Below, one piece after another: positions 24,648 through 34,912 of a DNA stretch of 64,000 bases (position 1 is the stretch's first letter; each line of letters begins with the position of its first letter). The DNA is taken from the NCBI GenBank assembly GCA_030844895.1, contig CM061228.1, positions 36,828,626-36,892,625 of the forward strand, read 5' to 3'. A program made the position numbers and the translations under genes. This stretch comes from Ambrosia x helenae. Its lineage: Eukaryota > Streptophyta > Magnoliopsida > Asterales > Asteraceae. The notes beneath the pieces were generated by a model that searched no databases, was not told the DNA's origin, and saw only the letters and a program-made list of their open reading frames with translations.

Positions 24648-24860
24648 TTGTCTTAGCTTTGATCTTATGGTCTTAACTTTTCATATACTTTTGGTGGCCA
24701 TTCATGTTGTATTCTTCGTCTTCATATCTCTATGATATTGTAGTATTCGCATCCTCGTTTTAGCTCGATTCAATTCACGATATTTTAACGAGCCATGCAA
24801 TCCTACGCAGCTCACGGCTTTTAATCACAGATATGATAACAAAGACATAGGATCTATGAG
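24648..24860 (+). pseudogene. Continuation of the LINE remnant 3' region
   Basis: Immediately after the target duplication the sequence resumes with TTTGTCTTAGCTTTGATC and a TTTTGGTGGCCATTCATG stretch. Such text commonly follows the LINE RT tail seen at 12190-12255. Placement by continuity is sound; the identity of this 3' part is less certain. Confidence 0.45.
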
Positions 24861-25026
24861 AACTCACTTTGCTCAATTACATGGTTGAGTTGAAAACCTT
24901 TGATATTTTATATGCCTTAGTATTATATTAGTTCTTAGCAACCTTCTAAAAGAAAGAGTTCTTGAATTTAAATCCACATAATTTTTCTCTTATATCCATT
25001 CTATAGTTCTCAACTAACCTAATCAT

Positions 25027-25719
25027 CTAAAACAAAGATCTAATAAATTCAAAATCAAGGTGTACATCTGCCAGATCAGCAGGGAAATCCAGTGAGGGTG
25101 AACTTCCCCATTCTGTGAACAAATTTGATTCAGATGTATCTACGGAGATAGAGTGTGGTGAATAAACTTGCAAAAATCCTTCATTATAATGATTTGGAAA
25201 ATGAGGTTGGTGGTAATCTTCCATGAGTCCAAATGATGTTGAAGATGGAACAACATCACCATCCTCTAACCCTTTGCCTTTGCATGTTCTAACTTGATCT
25301 TCACATGTTGGGGACCCCTTTCTGTGACCAAGTAAGAAAAAGATAAGATTTAGGACTTGTACAACATTCACATAATATTAATGTCGAAGTGAAAATATTA
25401 GAATTTCAAAATACCTCTTTTTGGAAATAACGTTTTCGCTCCGCTGACCAGAAAAGGGATGCTCAAACTCGAATTTTTCACTTCCGTGGCTCCCAAAGGA
25501 CATCAATGATTCGGGCAGGCTAGGTGGCGTAGGCTGCGCAGGGGAATAGCCCGATTGGAGAAGGAAAAGAGCCTTCTCATATGAAGATAAGATCTTTTGT
25601 ATCAAGAAGTCTCTTATTTCAGGTGAATGCAGATTAACCCTTAGATGTTTAGCCATTTGTATCCCTTGAGATAGCTCATGAATGACTGTCTTCTCTTCAT
25701 AAACACAAGCACTGCCCAT
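25027..25719 (-). CDS. WRKY group III paralogue lacking the WRKY domain
   Basis: Two exons, 25719-25415 and 25321-25027 (minus), joined at a GT-AG intron, give an uninterrupted 199-residue protein. The start MGSACVYEEK aligns with MESACVYDEK of the complete WRKY gene at 31735. The N-terminal part (HELSQGIQMAKHL, LIQKILSSYEKAL, PFSGQRSENVISKKR) and the C-terminal part (GLMEDYHQ, GSSPSLDFPADLADV) align with that gene as well. Between them the protein reads CEDQVRTCKGKGLEDGDVV and passes straight into the C-terminal part, so WRKYGQK, the CX7C...HXC zinc finger and the usual second intron are absent. The deletion keeps the frame. It could act as a non-DNA-binding competitor or partner, or be an expressed relic; that is inference. 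A TATA box lies about 80 nt upstream of the ATG. Confidence 0.8.
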
Positions 25720-25795
25720 GTCTTTTAATTTGTCTTTGAAGTTCAGTAGCTTGTATGATGCATGTGTAATGAAAGGGAGGAGTGGAGGGGCTGGT

Positions 25796-25920
25796 CTATA
25801 TATACACAGGATGTTTGAATGATTGGTGGACATTCAAAAGGTTGACTAAAGAAACCGAGTGAGGTTTTTACTTTTTAGTTTCCATCAAGGAACCATCCTT
25901 TGTGGTCAAACAGTGAGCTT
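25796..25920 (-). promoter_or_regulatory. Promoter of the WRKY-less paralogue: TATA box and W-box-like motifs
   Basis: GTATATATAG (minus) at 25796-25805 lies about 80 nt before the ATG. Farther upstream a TTGAC W-box core (25842-25846) and GGTCAAA (25914-25920, TTTGACC on the minus strand) occur. The blocks AAAAGGTTGACTAAAGAAA and TTTGTGGTCAAACA are conserved at matching places upstream of the gene at 31735. W-boxes suggest auto- or cross-regulation by WRKY proteins, which is common in group III. Confidence 0.6.
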
Positions 25921-26041
25921 AAATATATTTTAAAATTGGCTCAATTCCACGTTCAAACTTAATTTATTCATCAGAACACGCCCAATTATATATGTCCAAG
26001 AAAAGACAATATTAGTTGAGAATATAACTTTCTTTTACTAG

Positions 26042-26158
26042 CCATTGGGGTGGGGGCTCAATGGTAAAAGCAAAAGCTTCTAGGAACACCTAAGGGGGAG
26101 GTCATGGGTTCAAGTCCTACAAGGAGTGAAATTTGCCGTTCAAAAAAAAAAAAAAAAA
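26042..26158 (+). mobile_element. Short tRNA-derived SINE
   Basis: A 117-bp unit with an A-box-like GGCTCAATGGTAAAAG, a B-box GGGTTCAAGTCCTAC and a 3' poly-A tail of about 18. It is flanked by a 16-bp target duplication AACTTTCTTTTACTAG at 26026-26041 and 26159-26174. It lies in the spacer upstream of the WRKY-less gene. Confidence 0.85.
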
Positions 26159-26397
26159 AACTTTCTTTTACTAGAATTCAGCACAACACGTTCATTATGT
26201 TGTCAACCACACACGGTACTTGGCAGGTTGGAAGCTCGTTTTTTTGACTCAAATTAATTCATTTAACTAAATTTACATCATACGGGTAGATGGGTTGACG
26301 GATGATAATATATATTGTCATGCTAATTAGGTTGGTGAGTTGTAATTATTGAATGGGTTATACATGTAGTAAGAGAGTTAGTAGGTCGACCTACTTA

Positions 26398-26786
26398 GGG
26401 TATGTTTGGCAATAAGGTTTTAAGAGCTTCAAGCTTCAAACTTTTAAGAAAAAACTCTTAATCAATAAAAAGCTTTGTTTGGTTGAAGAGCTGGAAGGTT
26501 TTAGGTTAGGAGAAAAAGCTCTATAGTGAAAAGCTACTACTACTAGCTTTTAAGAAAAAGCTTTACTAGCTACACGCTTTTAATTAGTAAATGACACAAA
26601 TACCTATTCTATTTTAAAAACAAAATAAAAACTTTCCTTACAATATTTTAATTATGACCATTTTGGTCATTTTATACATTTTATTAAAAGCTCCAGCTAT
26701 TCTGCCAAACACCAAAATATATTTAAAAAGCTTCCAGCTACCAGCTTCTAACTACCAGCCTCCAACTAGTTTTGCCAAACATACCC
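26398..26786. mobile_element. Tourist-like (PIF/Harbinger) MITE
   Basis: A 389-bp element with inverted ends GGGTATGTTTGGCAA and TTGCCAAACATACCC. It is flanked by TTA at 26395-26397 and 26787-26789, the target-site form of PIF/Harbinger elements. The two arms share AGCTT-rich inverted text. Non-coding. Confidence 0.85.
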
Positions 26787-27071
26787 TTAGTTAAACAAGT
26801 TGATGGATGGACCCTTATAGATAATTGTGTTAAACAGGTCAAGCCGACCTGTTTATAATGAAATAATTACAATATTGTTTATAATAAACGTTAATACGTT
26901 AAGTATATAAAAATTATACAATGTTATAAATGGTATATATGTTTTTCATAGCGAGAACTATAAAAAACATGGAAAAAATTAATATGCATGGAAACAAATG
27001 TACGTAATAAAGATGGAGATATGGCCAATAAATGGAGATAATTGTGATGAAATAATTATGGTGCATGATAT

Positions 27072-27397
27072 TTTTTTTAACAGCCAACTAAACAAATGTC
27101 GGGTACTTCGTACGCGACACTTCAATGGCAAAGACAGGGGCACAGCCCGGTCCACCCCGGACGCACGAAGCCCCTAGCCCGCCTGACAGCCCGCTTCCAG
27201 GGAAAACCCGACACACATACCTGCCCGAAGGCACGACAGTAGTGAACCGGTAAAACCTGGCGAGATCAGGACTCGAACTCATGACCATAGGCCATGAGTC
27301 ATCCATCATTTCTCATTATGTCCTTCGTGGGAATCGAACCTGAGACCTCCAAGAGAGATCCCTGGTCCATTCACCAACTGAGCTACCCGTGAAGGAC
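27072..27397 (-). mobile_element. SINE with a tRNA-like head
   Basis: On the minus strand, a tRNA-like head (27396 to 27321) is followed by about 240 bp of body and an A-rich tail (plus-strand poly-T at 27071-27078). The flanks TATGGTGCATGATAT (27057-27071) and TATGGTGCAGGATAT (27398-27412) are a 15-bp target duplication with one mismatch. The body has a second B-box-like word (CGAGTCC on the minus strand near 27270). Confidence 0.85.
27321..27396 (-). other. tRNA-like head of the SINE
   Basis: The 76-nt sequence has an A box GGTAGCTCAGTTGGT and a B box GGTTCGATTCC. It can form a six-pair acceptor stem (TCCTTC with GAAGGA) and an anticodon stem CCAGG/CTTGG around the seven-base loop GATCTCT. 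Position 33 is A, not the usual U, and the copy sits at the head of a SINE with target duplications. I therefore treat it as the Pol III promoter region of the SINE, not a working tRNA gene. Confidence 0.75.
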
Positions 27398-27930
27398 TAT
27401 GGTGCAGGATATAAGTTGTTGTATATGTCAGATAATGAAGAGTTTAGGGCTGCGTAAACGAACCAAATGTTTAGCGGTTCGTGAATCGTTCGATGAGAAG
27501 TTCACTTATGTTAGTTTGTTTAATAAATGAAGAAACACGAACAAGAAGTTTCGTTTAAAGTGAAACAAACGAACATGAGCAGAGGCTACGTTAACTAAAT
27601 TATGTTCGTGAGCGTTTAGTAATTTGTTCATTTATATTCACTCATTTATGTTAATTTGTGTTCGTTCATTTAAAGTGTTTTTTATTTTATATCTTTATTT
27701 TATTGGTTTTAGTTTAAAAGAATTTGAAACCATAGTTATACTATACACCTTTGCCAACATCTGTCGTTGGACCATTTAAATTTCAATATGTGTTAAATCT
27801 TGAGTAGATTCATAGTTTTTGTGTTAATTATGTTAAAGATAATTATGTCAACTATGTTCGAACAGTTATGTTAAGTACTTATTTAATTTTGATGGATTAT
27901 TTGTGATCTTTCTAAGCAAAATGCAAATTA

Positions 27931-29457
27931 CACTACAAGAAAACTAAGCAATAGAGGCGATTTGTGACGCCGCTTTTTCTTGTTTTTTGTTGTTTCATTA
28001 TTCCGTCGTTGGATCATCATCAGATTCAAAGATCAGGGGGGACGGGGCGCCACCCGAATTGGTCACGGGTACCCACTACCAGCACGGTAACACCGCCGCC
28101 ACCCACACTGGTAGTGGTCTCGTGGACCAGTTTGCTGGTTGTACCTACTGTGATAGTAACTGTGTTTTAAATTTTTTTTTTTGAATTAAATTAAATCAGT
28201 TTTTACTATAACCTTGTGTGTTCTTTTTTTTGTTATTGTATTTTATACCCGTGTGTGTTAAAAATTAACAAAAATAAAATACACACCATTAAATAACAAA
28301 AAAACATAAACATAATTCATTAAATATTTAAACATTAATTAAAAATATAAAACATAATACTTAAAGCTCGCGCAGGAGGTGCCACGGCTGAATATGGTCA
28401 AATGTGCCGCGGTAATGACCCGCATAGGTTGCATGGGTCATCTCCACAGCAATCTCATCCCCAATGCCCGGGTGGCGGCTCATTGTGCGCTCGTTCAATA
28501 TCGTCCACCGATCACACTTGACGTTTAGGTCGACCCATTTTCTTTGTAGATTCTCGATTGTGCGACCACTTGGGCGACCTGTTGATTAAAGTCACCCAAT
28601 ACACGGTCCCAGAACTGTGTGTCCCTGGAACCCAACCATGGGCGGTGTTGGCGCTGTAAGGATGGGTCGTTTTGTGCGTCTATGACGCACACAACCAAGG
28701 CGATTTCTTCGTTCTCTGTCCAACGGGTCATGCTTATGTTGTGTGGTGATGATGTTATTGATATTGTGTTGATTTAAATTGTGTTTTCACCACGATCATA
28801 TAGTGGTTTTTATAGTAAAAATATCCAACCGTATTTAATGTAAAATTAAATATAATTCGACGGTTAGATTACACCGATATTAATGGAAATAAATATATTT
28901 GACCGTGTTGGATGGAGACGGTTGAAATTAACTCGTTCTGACGGTTTGGTGTTAAAACCGTGTAAATTTAAAAAAAAAGTTATATGTCTTTAAATTAAAA
29001 AAAAAAAAGAATCAGTGGAGTGCTGCCTTCAAAAAAGTGTTTCAGTGAAGGAAATCGATGAAGTGATGTGACAGTGCATAATTGGTTAAAATCAGTAAGC
29101 TGAAAATATCAATCTATGAGTGCCCCTTCCCCCCTCATATTCAAATTATAACAAAACCGATGAACGAACAATGAAGATTTTATTGAATTGATAATAGATA
29201 CAATGGAGTGTTTTCGGTTTCTTTTGTTTGTTTAACAAACTTGATAACTGATACAATATGACATATAATACATATATATACCTATCACTAAAACATGTTA
29301 ACCGTCATAACTATAACTAATCGTTGCGTCTATAAGTCTGAATCAACACGTCTTGTTGTGAAATGGTATGGTATGTGTCTCGTCGTGAACCGGTTTAAAT
29401 CTAGCTTATGTGATTATTTATGTCTAATATATTACATATTCTAAGCAATAGAGGCGA
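27931..29457. mobile_element. Putative CACTA-ended insertion carrying a gene fragment
   Basis: CACTACAAGAAAACTAAGCA at 27931 is a typical CACTA terminal sequence. The 17-bp word CTAAGCAATAGAGGCGA occurs at 27944-27960 and again, in direct orientation, at 29441-29457. No inverted TTTTCTTGTAGTG end is seen, so the far end is missing or rearranged. The interior holds a frameshifted SANT/Myb-like gene on the minus strand, as in transposons that have captured host gene pieces. Confidence 0.45.
28361..28731 (-). pseudogene. SANT/Myb-like domain gene fragment, frameshifted
   Basis: The frame starting at 28731 reads MTRWTENEEIALVVCVIDAQ and then FWDRVLGDFNQQV. This is the trihelix/SANT-like pattern found in transposon-associated plant proteins often labelled glutathione S-transferase T3-like. 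The continuation RTIENLQRKWVDLN, CDRW and HPGIGDEIAVEMTHATYAGH lies one base out of frame from about 28570, ending at a TAA at 28361-28363. One indel therefore breaks the gene. Such proteins are usually accessory DNA-binding proteins; the role of this copy is unknown. Confidence 0.6.
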
Positions 29458-29628
29458 CTTTTTATGATGTTTGTTTGTCTTCATTTATGTTCATGATTAT
29501 TTTTTTGTTTTCATTTATGCTTGGTAAGTATTCATAAACAGTTTATGAACGTGTTAGTTTCCTTAGTGAATGCACACGAACAATACCGAACGAACATGTA
29601 CAAGGCCTTTTTCGTGTTTACATCCCTA

Positions 29629-30622
29629 GAGCTGAAGGACAAAAAATGTCAAGATGGAATTACTAGAGGGCTAGCTAGAAAGTTTGCTGTATAAAAAGAA
29701 GCTACATGAGCTGGAGTGATTTTAAGCACACAAATCTTTTTTAGGGTATCCAAATACATCAGGTTTGTATAGTTTTTCTGTTTGATTTAGTCTGCTAATC
29801 AAATTGTTTAGTCAGGTATTTGTATTGTAGGAGAACTTAAAGTCTATGAGTTTTCTAGGGTTTGGTAGATATTTTTCTTGTTTCGGTTAATCTTATATAA
29901 TAAAAGCTTTGTCACTATGTTTTGTCCCTATATCATTCTGTTCTTATTCAGGTTTCAAACTAGGGCAAAAAAAGGGAACCCTTATAAATCTCTATTTGCT
30001 CCTTGTAACTCCTCAAATCCTTGCTAATCAATCTCTCGCTAAAAGGGGATCGAGTGCATCTTGTTCCGGTCTTTGAGTCTCTAATACCACATATGTTGGT
30101 AAAAGAACTTAAGCACAATTGAATAAAGATAAAAACACAAGAATGATCAGAAGCTTTCTCAATTATTATTATTGTATTGCATACATTACAAGTAGAACAA
30201 TATAACAAGGTTTATAATATATAGGCTAACATAATAAATAGAAAAGAACTAAACAAGCTAGAAATAAAGACTTATATGATAATCGAAACCTTGCAACATA
30301 CTTGAACATAAACTTATTCGAATTTTGATATTAGTCGGAGCTCCTGATCCATAAAGACTTGAATGATAATGGTGGGTCGGCGGCCTGGTGGTAGTGATGA
30401 TGGTGAATGAATAGATACTTATCCGTTGATTTAATTCCTTCGTTGTATACCCGTATGGAATGATGAATTCCTTTACTTGAAGAAATTTGAAGGAATTCAT
30501 TCCATTTCGTTCAGTACCATAGAATAAAAGAGTGGCCAATATTCAAAATGATATTGATACATAGATTTTAGACATAGGAACTTACTTCTTGTAGCCATTC
30601 TATATTTGTTAATTTTAACCGT
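29629..30622. other. No gene recognised; 3' flank of the WRKY gene
   Basis: About 1 kb without a convincing gene. The 29960-30208 and 30258-30539 minus-strand frames have no recognisable motif. The text TCTAATACCACATATGTTGG followed by a tract like those in plant LTRs at 30080-30240 may be a solo-LTR remnant, but I cannot define its ends. Confidence 0.45.
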
Positions 30623-31735
30623 CTATAAAAGAGAGTTAAACTCGAAATCTGCGGGATCAGCCAGAAAATCCAGCGACTGTGAACTTCCACAGTCTGGGAA
30701 AAAAAATGATTCAGATGTAAATGGAAATAATTCACTATCATAATAACATGGAAACTGAAATTGGTGGTTATCTTCCATGACTCCAGATGATGTTGAAGGG
30801 AAGGAAAATAAAGATGGGACAGTGTCATTGATCCCATCCAAATCCAAGGTGTTTACATTCAGGTTGGTTCTAAGATTTGAGGGCATCTCATCGGGACTTG
30901 GAGGTGATAGTTGGTGGTGGTGGTGGGTTGGTGTTATTTCATGTTTTTCTGGTGATGGTGGTGGCGGTGGTGGTGAAGCCGAATGGACGGCATGGGTGCA
31001 GGTGTGTATCCCTTTGTATACGATTTCAACCTCCGCCGGGTCTTCATCTGACCTTTGAATATGTTTTGTTGCATAACATTTCTGAGTGTAACGGTATGAG
31101 CATCTATAATAGCTTCTGCAAGACATAATATGTTAAACATTAGAATGCTTTTTTCTCAAACATTTTCAAAACTAATATCAATGAGATGAAGTAATATTAT
31201 ACGACTCAACATTACCTCGGAAATTTAGTCCCCAAAATGTCTTTTTGCCCGTACTTCCTCCAATTGAAACCGTCGTCAGTATCACTCTCTAATCCGTTGT
31301 CACTTGTGCACCTCTTTCTGTGACCAAGCAAAAAAAGAAAAGATTTAAAACTTGTACATTAATATTCACACAATATTAATCATGTGGAAGTGAAAAGATG
31401 AGAATTTCAAAGAACCTCTTTTTGGAAATGATGTTTTCGCCCTCTTGGCCCGAAAAGGGTTGGTCATACTTAAACGCTTCACTTCCTGGGCTTCCAAATG
31501 GCATCGATGATTCGAGCAGACCAGGTGCAGGAAGGGCAAATGGCGGAGGCTGCCCAGCGGAGAGGCCCGAATTGAGAAGGTGAAGAGCGTTGTAATACTT
31601 AGATAAGATCTTTTGTATCAATAAGTCATTTGCTTGAGCTGAACTTGGATTGGCTATTAGTTGTTCTGCCATTTGTTTGGCTTGAGTTAGCTCATGAAGG
31701 ACTTTCTTCTCATCATAAACACAAGCACTCTCCAT
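30623..31735 (-). CDS. WRKY transcription factor, group III
   Basis: Three exons on the minus strand (31735-31416, 31317-31216, 31115-30623) with GT-AG introns give 304 residues. The WRKYGQK heptad is at residues 126-132. The zinc finger after it has the CX7CX23HXC spacing (about 144-178) that defines group III. The second intron interrupts the domain just after the KFPR residues, as usual in WRKY genes. The N terminus (MESACVYDEKKVLHEL, LLIQKILSKY) is typical of WRKY30/41/53/70-type proteins; the C-terminal tail ends FEFNSLL. It should bind W-boxes (TTGACC/T) in the nucleus, and relatives act in defence and senescence. A TATA box lies about 65 nt upstream. The gene at 25027-25719 is a tandem copy without the domain. 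I cannot assign an orthologue. Confidence 0.92.
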
Positions 31736-31797
31736 ATTAAACTTTTTGGTACAATTGGTGCAATTGTAATCAAGAAAAGAGGGGAGGGGATGAGTCT

Positions 31798-31916
31798 CTA
31801 TATATAGGAAATTAGGGAATTGGAAATGTTTGGTGGGAAAGTCAAAAGGTTGGCTAAAGAAATCGAGTAAGTTTCCGTTGTAGCTTCCTTCATGTATGGT
31901 GCCTTTTGTGGTCAAA
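31798..31916 (-). promoter_or_regulatory. WRKY gene promoter: TATA box and W-box-like motifs
   Basis: CCTATATATAG (minus) at 31798-31807 is the TATA box. GTCAA (TTGAC on the minus strand) lies at 31841-31845 and GGTCAAA at 31910-31916. The blocks AAAAGGTTGGCTAAAGAAAT and TTTTGTGGTCAAACAAGTGA match the promoter of the paralogue at 25719. One W-box core differs (TTGGC here, TTGAC there). Confidence 0.6.
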
Positions 31917-31964
31917 CAAGTGAGCTTCATACTTCTAATTAATTTGCCCGAATTCCACGTCAAC

Positions 31965-32311
31965 CCTAATTTATTCTTAAGTCACAACAACACGACCGTA
32001 CAATTTTGCAAGAAATGAAAACATATATAGTGTTAATTAAAGAACATAAAAAGTTCCAAAAACTAATGGTCTAGTTTTGTTATCAACTTATCATTTTATC
32101 CAAACATATTTACAATCGTTGTTATATATATATATATATATGTTTTTTAACTTAAAAGACACTAATCTTTTTTTGTGATGAGGTTATAAAATAGTGAGTA
32201 TGGTCCAAGTAATTATTGGTTATCTCTTTTATTTTTCAAGTTTTATTCTTTATATTTATGCATGATTAAAAAGGTTGTTCTTTACGTTTAAAATTGATTG
32301 TTATGTATGTA
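31965..32311. other. No gene recognised
   Basis: AT-rich spacer with a short (TA)n at about 32124-32141. Nothing coding seen. Confidence 0.6.
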
Positions 32312-33181
32312 TGTTTTAAAATGATACACGTTTCGTCTTTTAGCCCTAACTCAATTATTTTTTCTCATTAAATTTGGTCAAACATGGGTAGTTTAGTCTT
32401 TTACCCATTTATTTAAAAATATTTAAATAAATAAAACTAAAATTAATTCATTGTAATTTATATAAACTTTTTACTCTCAATCCATCTCTTGGTTTCTTCT
32501 CTATCTCCCAGCTTTCACTCACCGCAACCTACACCACCACCATCATAACCACCCGGCACCAACACACCACCAATATTTGTAACCACTACAATCATGTTCT
32601 GCACCCACCACCAGCCACAATCGTCCCCTATTCCCCCCGCCCCCCCTCTCTTTTGTACTGGTCTCCATCTCTGATTAAATCCACAACAACCACAATCATC
32701 GATCAGATCTGCAAAGAATAACCCCCAAGCCTTTATTCCTTCATTAACACTACTAGATGTGTAAAGTTACGGTTTCCGATGCGGCGGGGCTATGGAGTTC
32801 GATGGTGGCATAGGAGTGATGAAAGGTTTTTGATGGTTGTTAGTGTTGCACGAGTGGTGGTGTTGGTGTTGGAACAGGGCATTATGGATAAGCCGATTAA
32901 TTCACTTCCATGTCTTGATTTATTTATTTTTTTCATTTTTTTTAGTTCGGAATTCAGGGTTTGTCTCTATGATGTTGAAAGGAATGACAAAGGCAAAACC
33001 TTCCCTAAATCGGGTCAAACTCATTCCAATCCTGACTCGTTATCTTGAACGGTGATTCCTATGACGCAGATGGATAGTGGTAGGTCGGGATGTGATGGTG
33101 ATGTTCTGATGCGATTCTGTGATGGTGATAGGTCGAGTTGTGATGGTTGATGGTGGCGGTGGGGTTCTCTATAAACTAAAC

Positions 33182-33186
<5 letters not shown>

Positions 33187-33217
<31 letters not shown>
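33187..33217. repeat. (GA)n microsatellite
   Basis: About fifteen GA dinucleotides immediately to the left of the nested MITE. Confidence 0.9.
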
Positions 33218-33220
33218 GAG

Positions 33221-33399
33221 TAGGGCTGTTCAAATTACACGGCGCTCGCCGATCGCTTGGAATTTTCTCAGAAAATGCTCGCTCTATTTTTGCTCGGTTG
33301 TTAACAAGCCGACCGGCTTGGTACGGTTTGTAAACGAGCCAAGCATGAGCAAAGGTTTGCTCAGCTCGGTTTGGCTCGATATAATTTTTATTAATTTAT

Positions 33400-33431
<32 letters not shown>

Positions 33432-33964
33432 CACATTAGTTACAATTATATTTATAATTTTATACATACCACTCTATTGGATTTGACTCAATATATGCAT
33501 ATATACAGTTATATTTATAGTTATTGGTCTAGTTAACACAATGATAACTTGACACAAAGTTGAATTGTTAAACAATAAGTCGTGATAAGACATGCGTGAC
33601 TTTCTATTCCCATTAGTTATCCGCCATCAAACTTCTCTCGCTATCAACCTACGCCACAATGCGATAATTGTTTTCTGTAGTATGCTCATCGCCTCACCGA
33701 CCTCAACCTGAGCCTCATTCTCAGACAACCGGACCTCAGACTTAGTTTCTTCCTCAGACGGTCGAACCTCATTCATCACTAGACAGTGAGAACATCACAG
33801 GTTACATCCCAAATTTATGGTTGTCCGAAAAACTCACCCTCGTCGCTCGCTCAAAAAAATGTGCGCTCGAAAAATGCTCACTCGGTTTGGTTTGGCTTGG
33901 TTTGCAAATGAGACAAGCACGAGCAAAGGTCTGGTTAATTCGACTCGGCTCATGAACAACCCTA
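33221..33964. mobile_element. hAT-like MITE, TAGGGYTGTTCA ends
   Basis: The left end TAGGGCTGTTCAA and the right end TGAACAACCCTA are inverted repeats. The flanks GAGTTGAG and TTGTTGAG suggest an imperfect 8-bp duplication. Both arms carry repeated GAGCAAAGGT, GCTCGGTTTGG and AAATGCTCRCTC words in inverted or direct form. Non-coding. Confidence 0.6.
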
Positions 33965-34145
33965 TTGTTGAGAGATGTTTGGTTTATAATATATTTTTTT
34001 ATTAATACGTAAAATTGCAATGGTACCCTCATGTGCCTTGCACATGACACAATTTAACAAAAAAAAAATATCTGAGATAGGGCTAAAGGACGAAACGTGT
34101 ATGATTTTGAAATAGTGCTAGAAGAACAAGATCCTCCCAAAATAT

Positions 34146-34708
34146 TGTTGACTCAAACAACTCATGAAGACTAATCAACTACTATTGCAAACTACTGATG
34201 ATTAAAGGCTTGATGAAAGAAACAACTGTTGATACTAAAGAAGGTATGTTGAAGCCCAACATCACTTAGGTTCCAACAAATGATGAAGCAACAGAGTTTA
34301 CTCAATAGATGTTATTAAACAGAGTTTATTAATGTAACAGTGTCAGTGTTTGTAATAGCGTAGCTATTAGAGTTGTTAAGGTTTGTTAGATGTCACTGTC
34401 TTAGGAGACATCAGCTTAGTTCATCAGATGTTAGTTTGACAATAAATAGAACAGTGCATGTACTATTTTATTCATCACTCTCCACTAAACATTCTCTATA
34501 CGAACAAACTGTGAGTGATCAGGTTGAGGGGGAGATTGTAATAATTGTACTGAAATATGTGATGATTTAATATAAGTACTTGTTGAAAACAATTGTCCTG
34601 TTAGTTATGATTTAAATGTTTAATTCTGCTGCACTTTCTATTTTAGTTTATCTTCACTTAACTGTTTTATCACACAAACATCATAACAATCAAACTCATA
34701 TCCTAACA
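34146..34708 (+). repeat. Putative 5' LTR of the copia element
   Basis: Starts TGTTGACTCAAAC and ends TATCCTAACA, the TG...CA form, with the PBS two bases after. A TATA-like ACAATAAATAG is near 34440. The 3' end is well supported by the PBS; the 5' boundary is a guess because no second copy is available for comparison. Confidence 0.5.
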
Positions 34709-34710
34709 AT

Positions 34711-34722
34711 TGGTATCTGAGC
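34711..34722 (+). other. Primer binding site of the copia element
   Basis: TGGTATCTGAGC two bases after the LTR end matches the tRNA-Met PBS form TGGTATCAGAGC with one change. It is followed by a leader of about 190 bp before the gag ATG. Confidence 0.75.
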
Positions 34723-34912
34723 TTTGTCAATTAAATTCGATCTAATCAATCAATTTAATACAAATAGATCAGCTTAAATTTATTGATAATATATGTTCGT
34801 TTAATTGAGAATAAAGTAAGAGTTTAATTACGTTCAAAGTTTTTAAAACACACTTTGTTTTGCAAACAATCAGAGAGTGACTTCAATCAATCACAATCCA
34901 CACAACACTGGC

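Larger units (their letters stand above)
27445..29628. mobile_element. hAT-like MITE of the GTTCGTTT type, interrupted
   Basis: The left end TAGGGCTGCGTAAACGAACC and the right end, reverse-complemented (TAGGGATGTAAACACGAA), resemble the MITE at 10827-11669. The arms carry GAACAAGAAGTTTCGTTT and GTTCGTTCATTT-like words. The interior from about 27931 to 29457 is a separate insertion with a CACTA-like end and a gene fragment. No clean target duplication is visible. Confidence 0.5.
32312..34114. mobile_element. Long-TIR element (MULE-like derivative)
   Basis: The ends are inverted copies about 40 bp long. The left arm has AATGATACACGTTTCGTCTT and TTAGCCCTAACTCA; the right arm, reverse-complemented, has AATCATACACGTTTCGTCCT and TTAGCCCTATCTCA. 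The outermost boundaries and target duplication are unclear. The interior has low-complexity CACCACC text (32510-32650), two overlapping frames (32779-33055) without motifs, a (GA)n run and a nested hAT-like MITE. Length and long imperfect TIRs suggest a Mutator-type derivative. Confidence 0.5.

Noticed and set aside
27321..27396. Functional tRNA gene on the minus strand
   Set aside because: It is the head of a SINE with target duplications and an A-rich tail; position 33 is not U and one acceptor pair is lost.
30777..31128. Gly/Val-rich plus-strand frames
   Set aside because: Antisense of the third exon of the WRKY gene (His/Pro-rich stretch).
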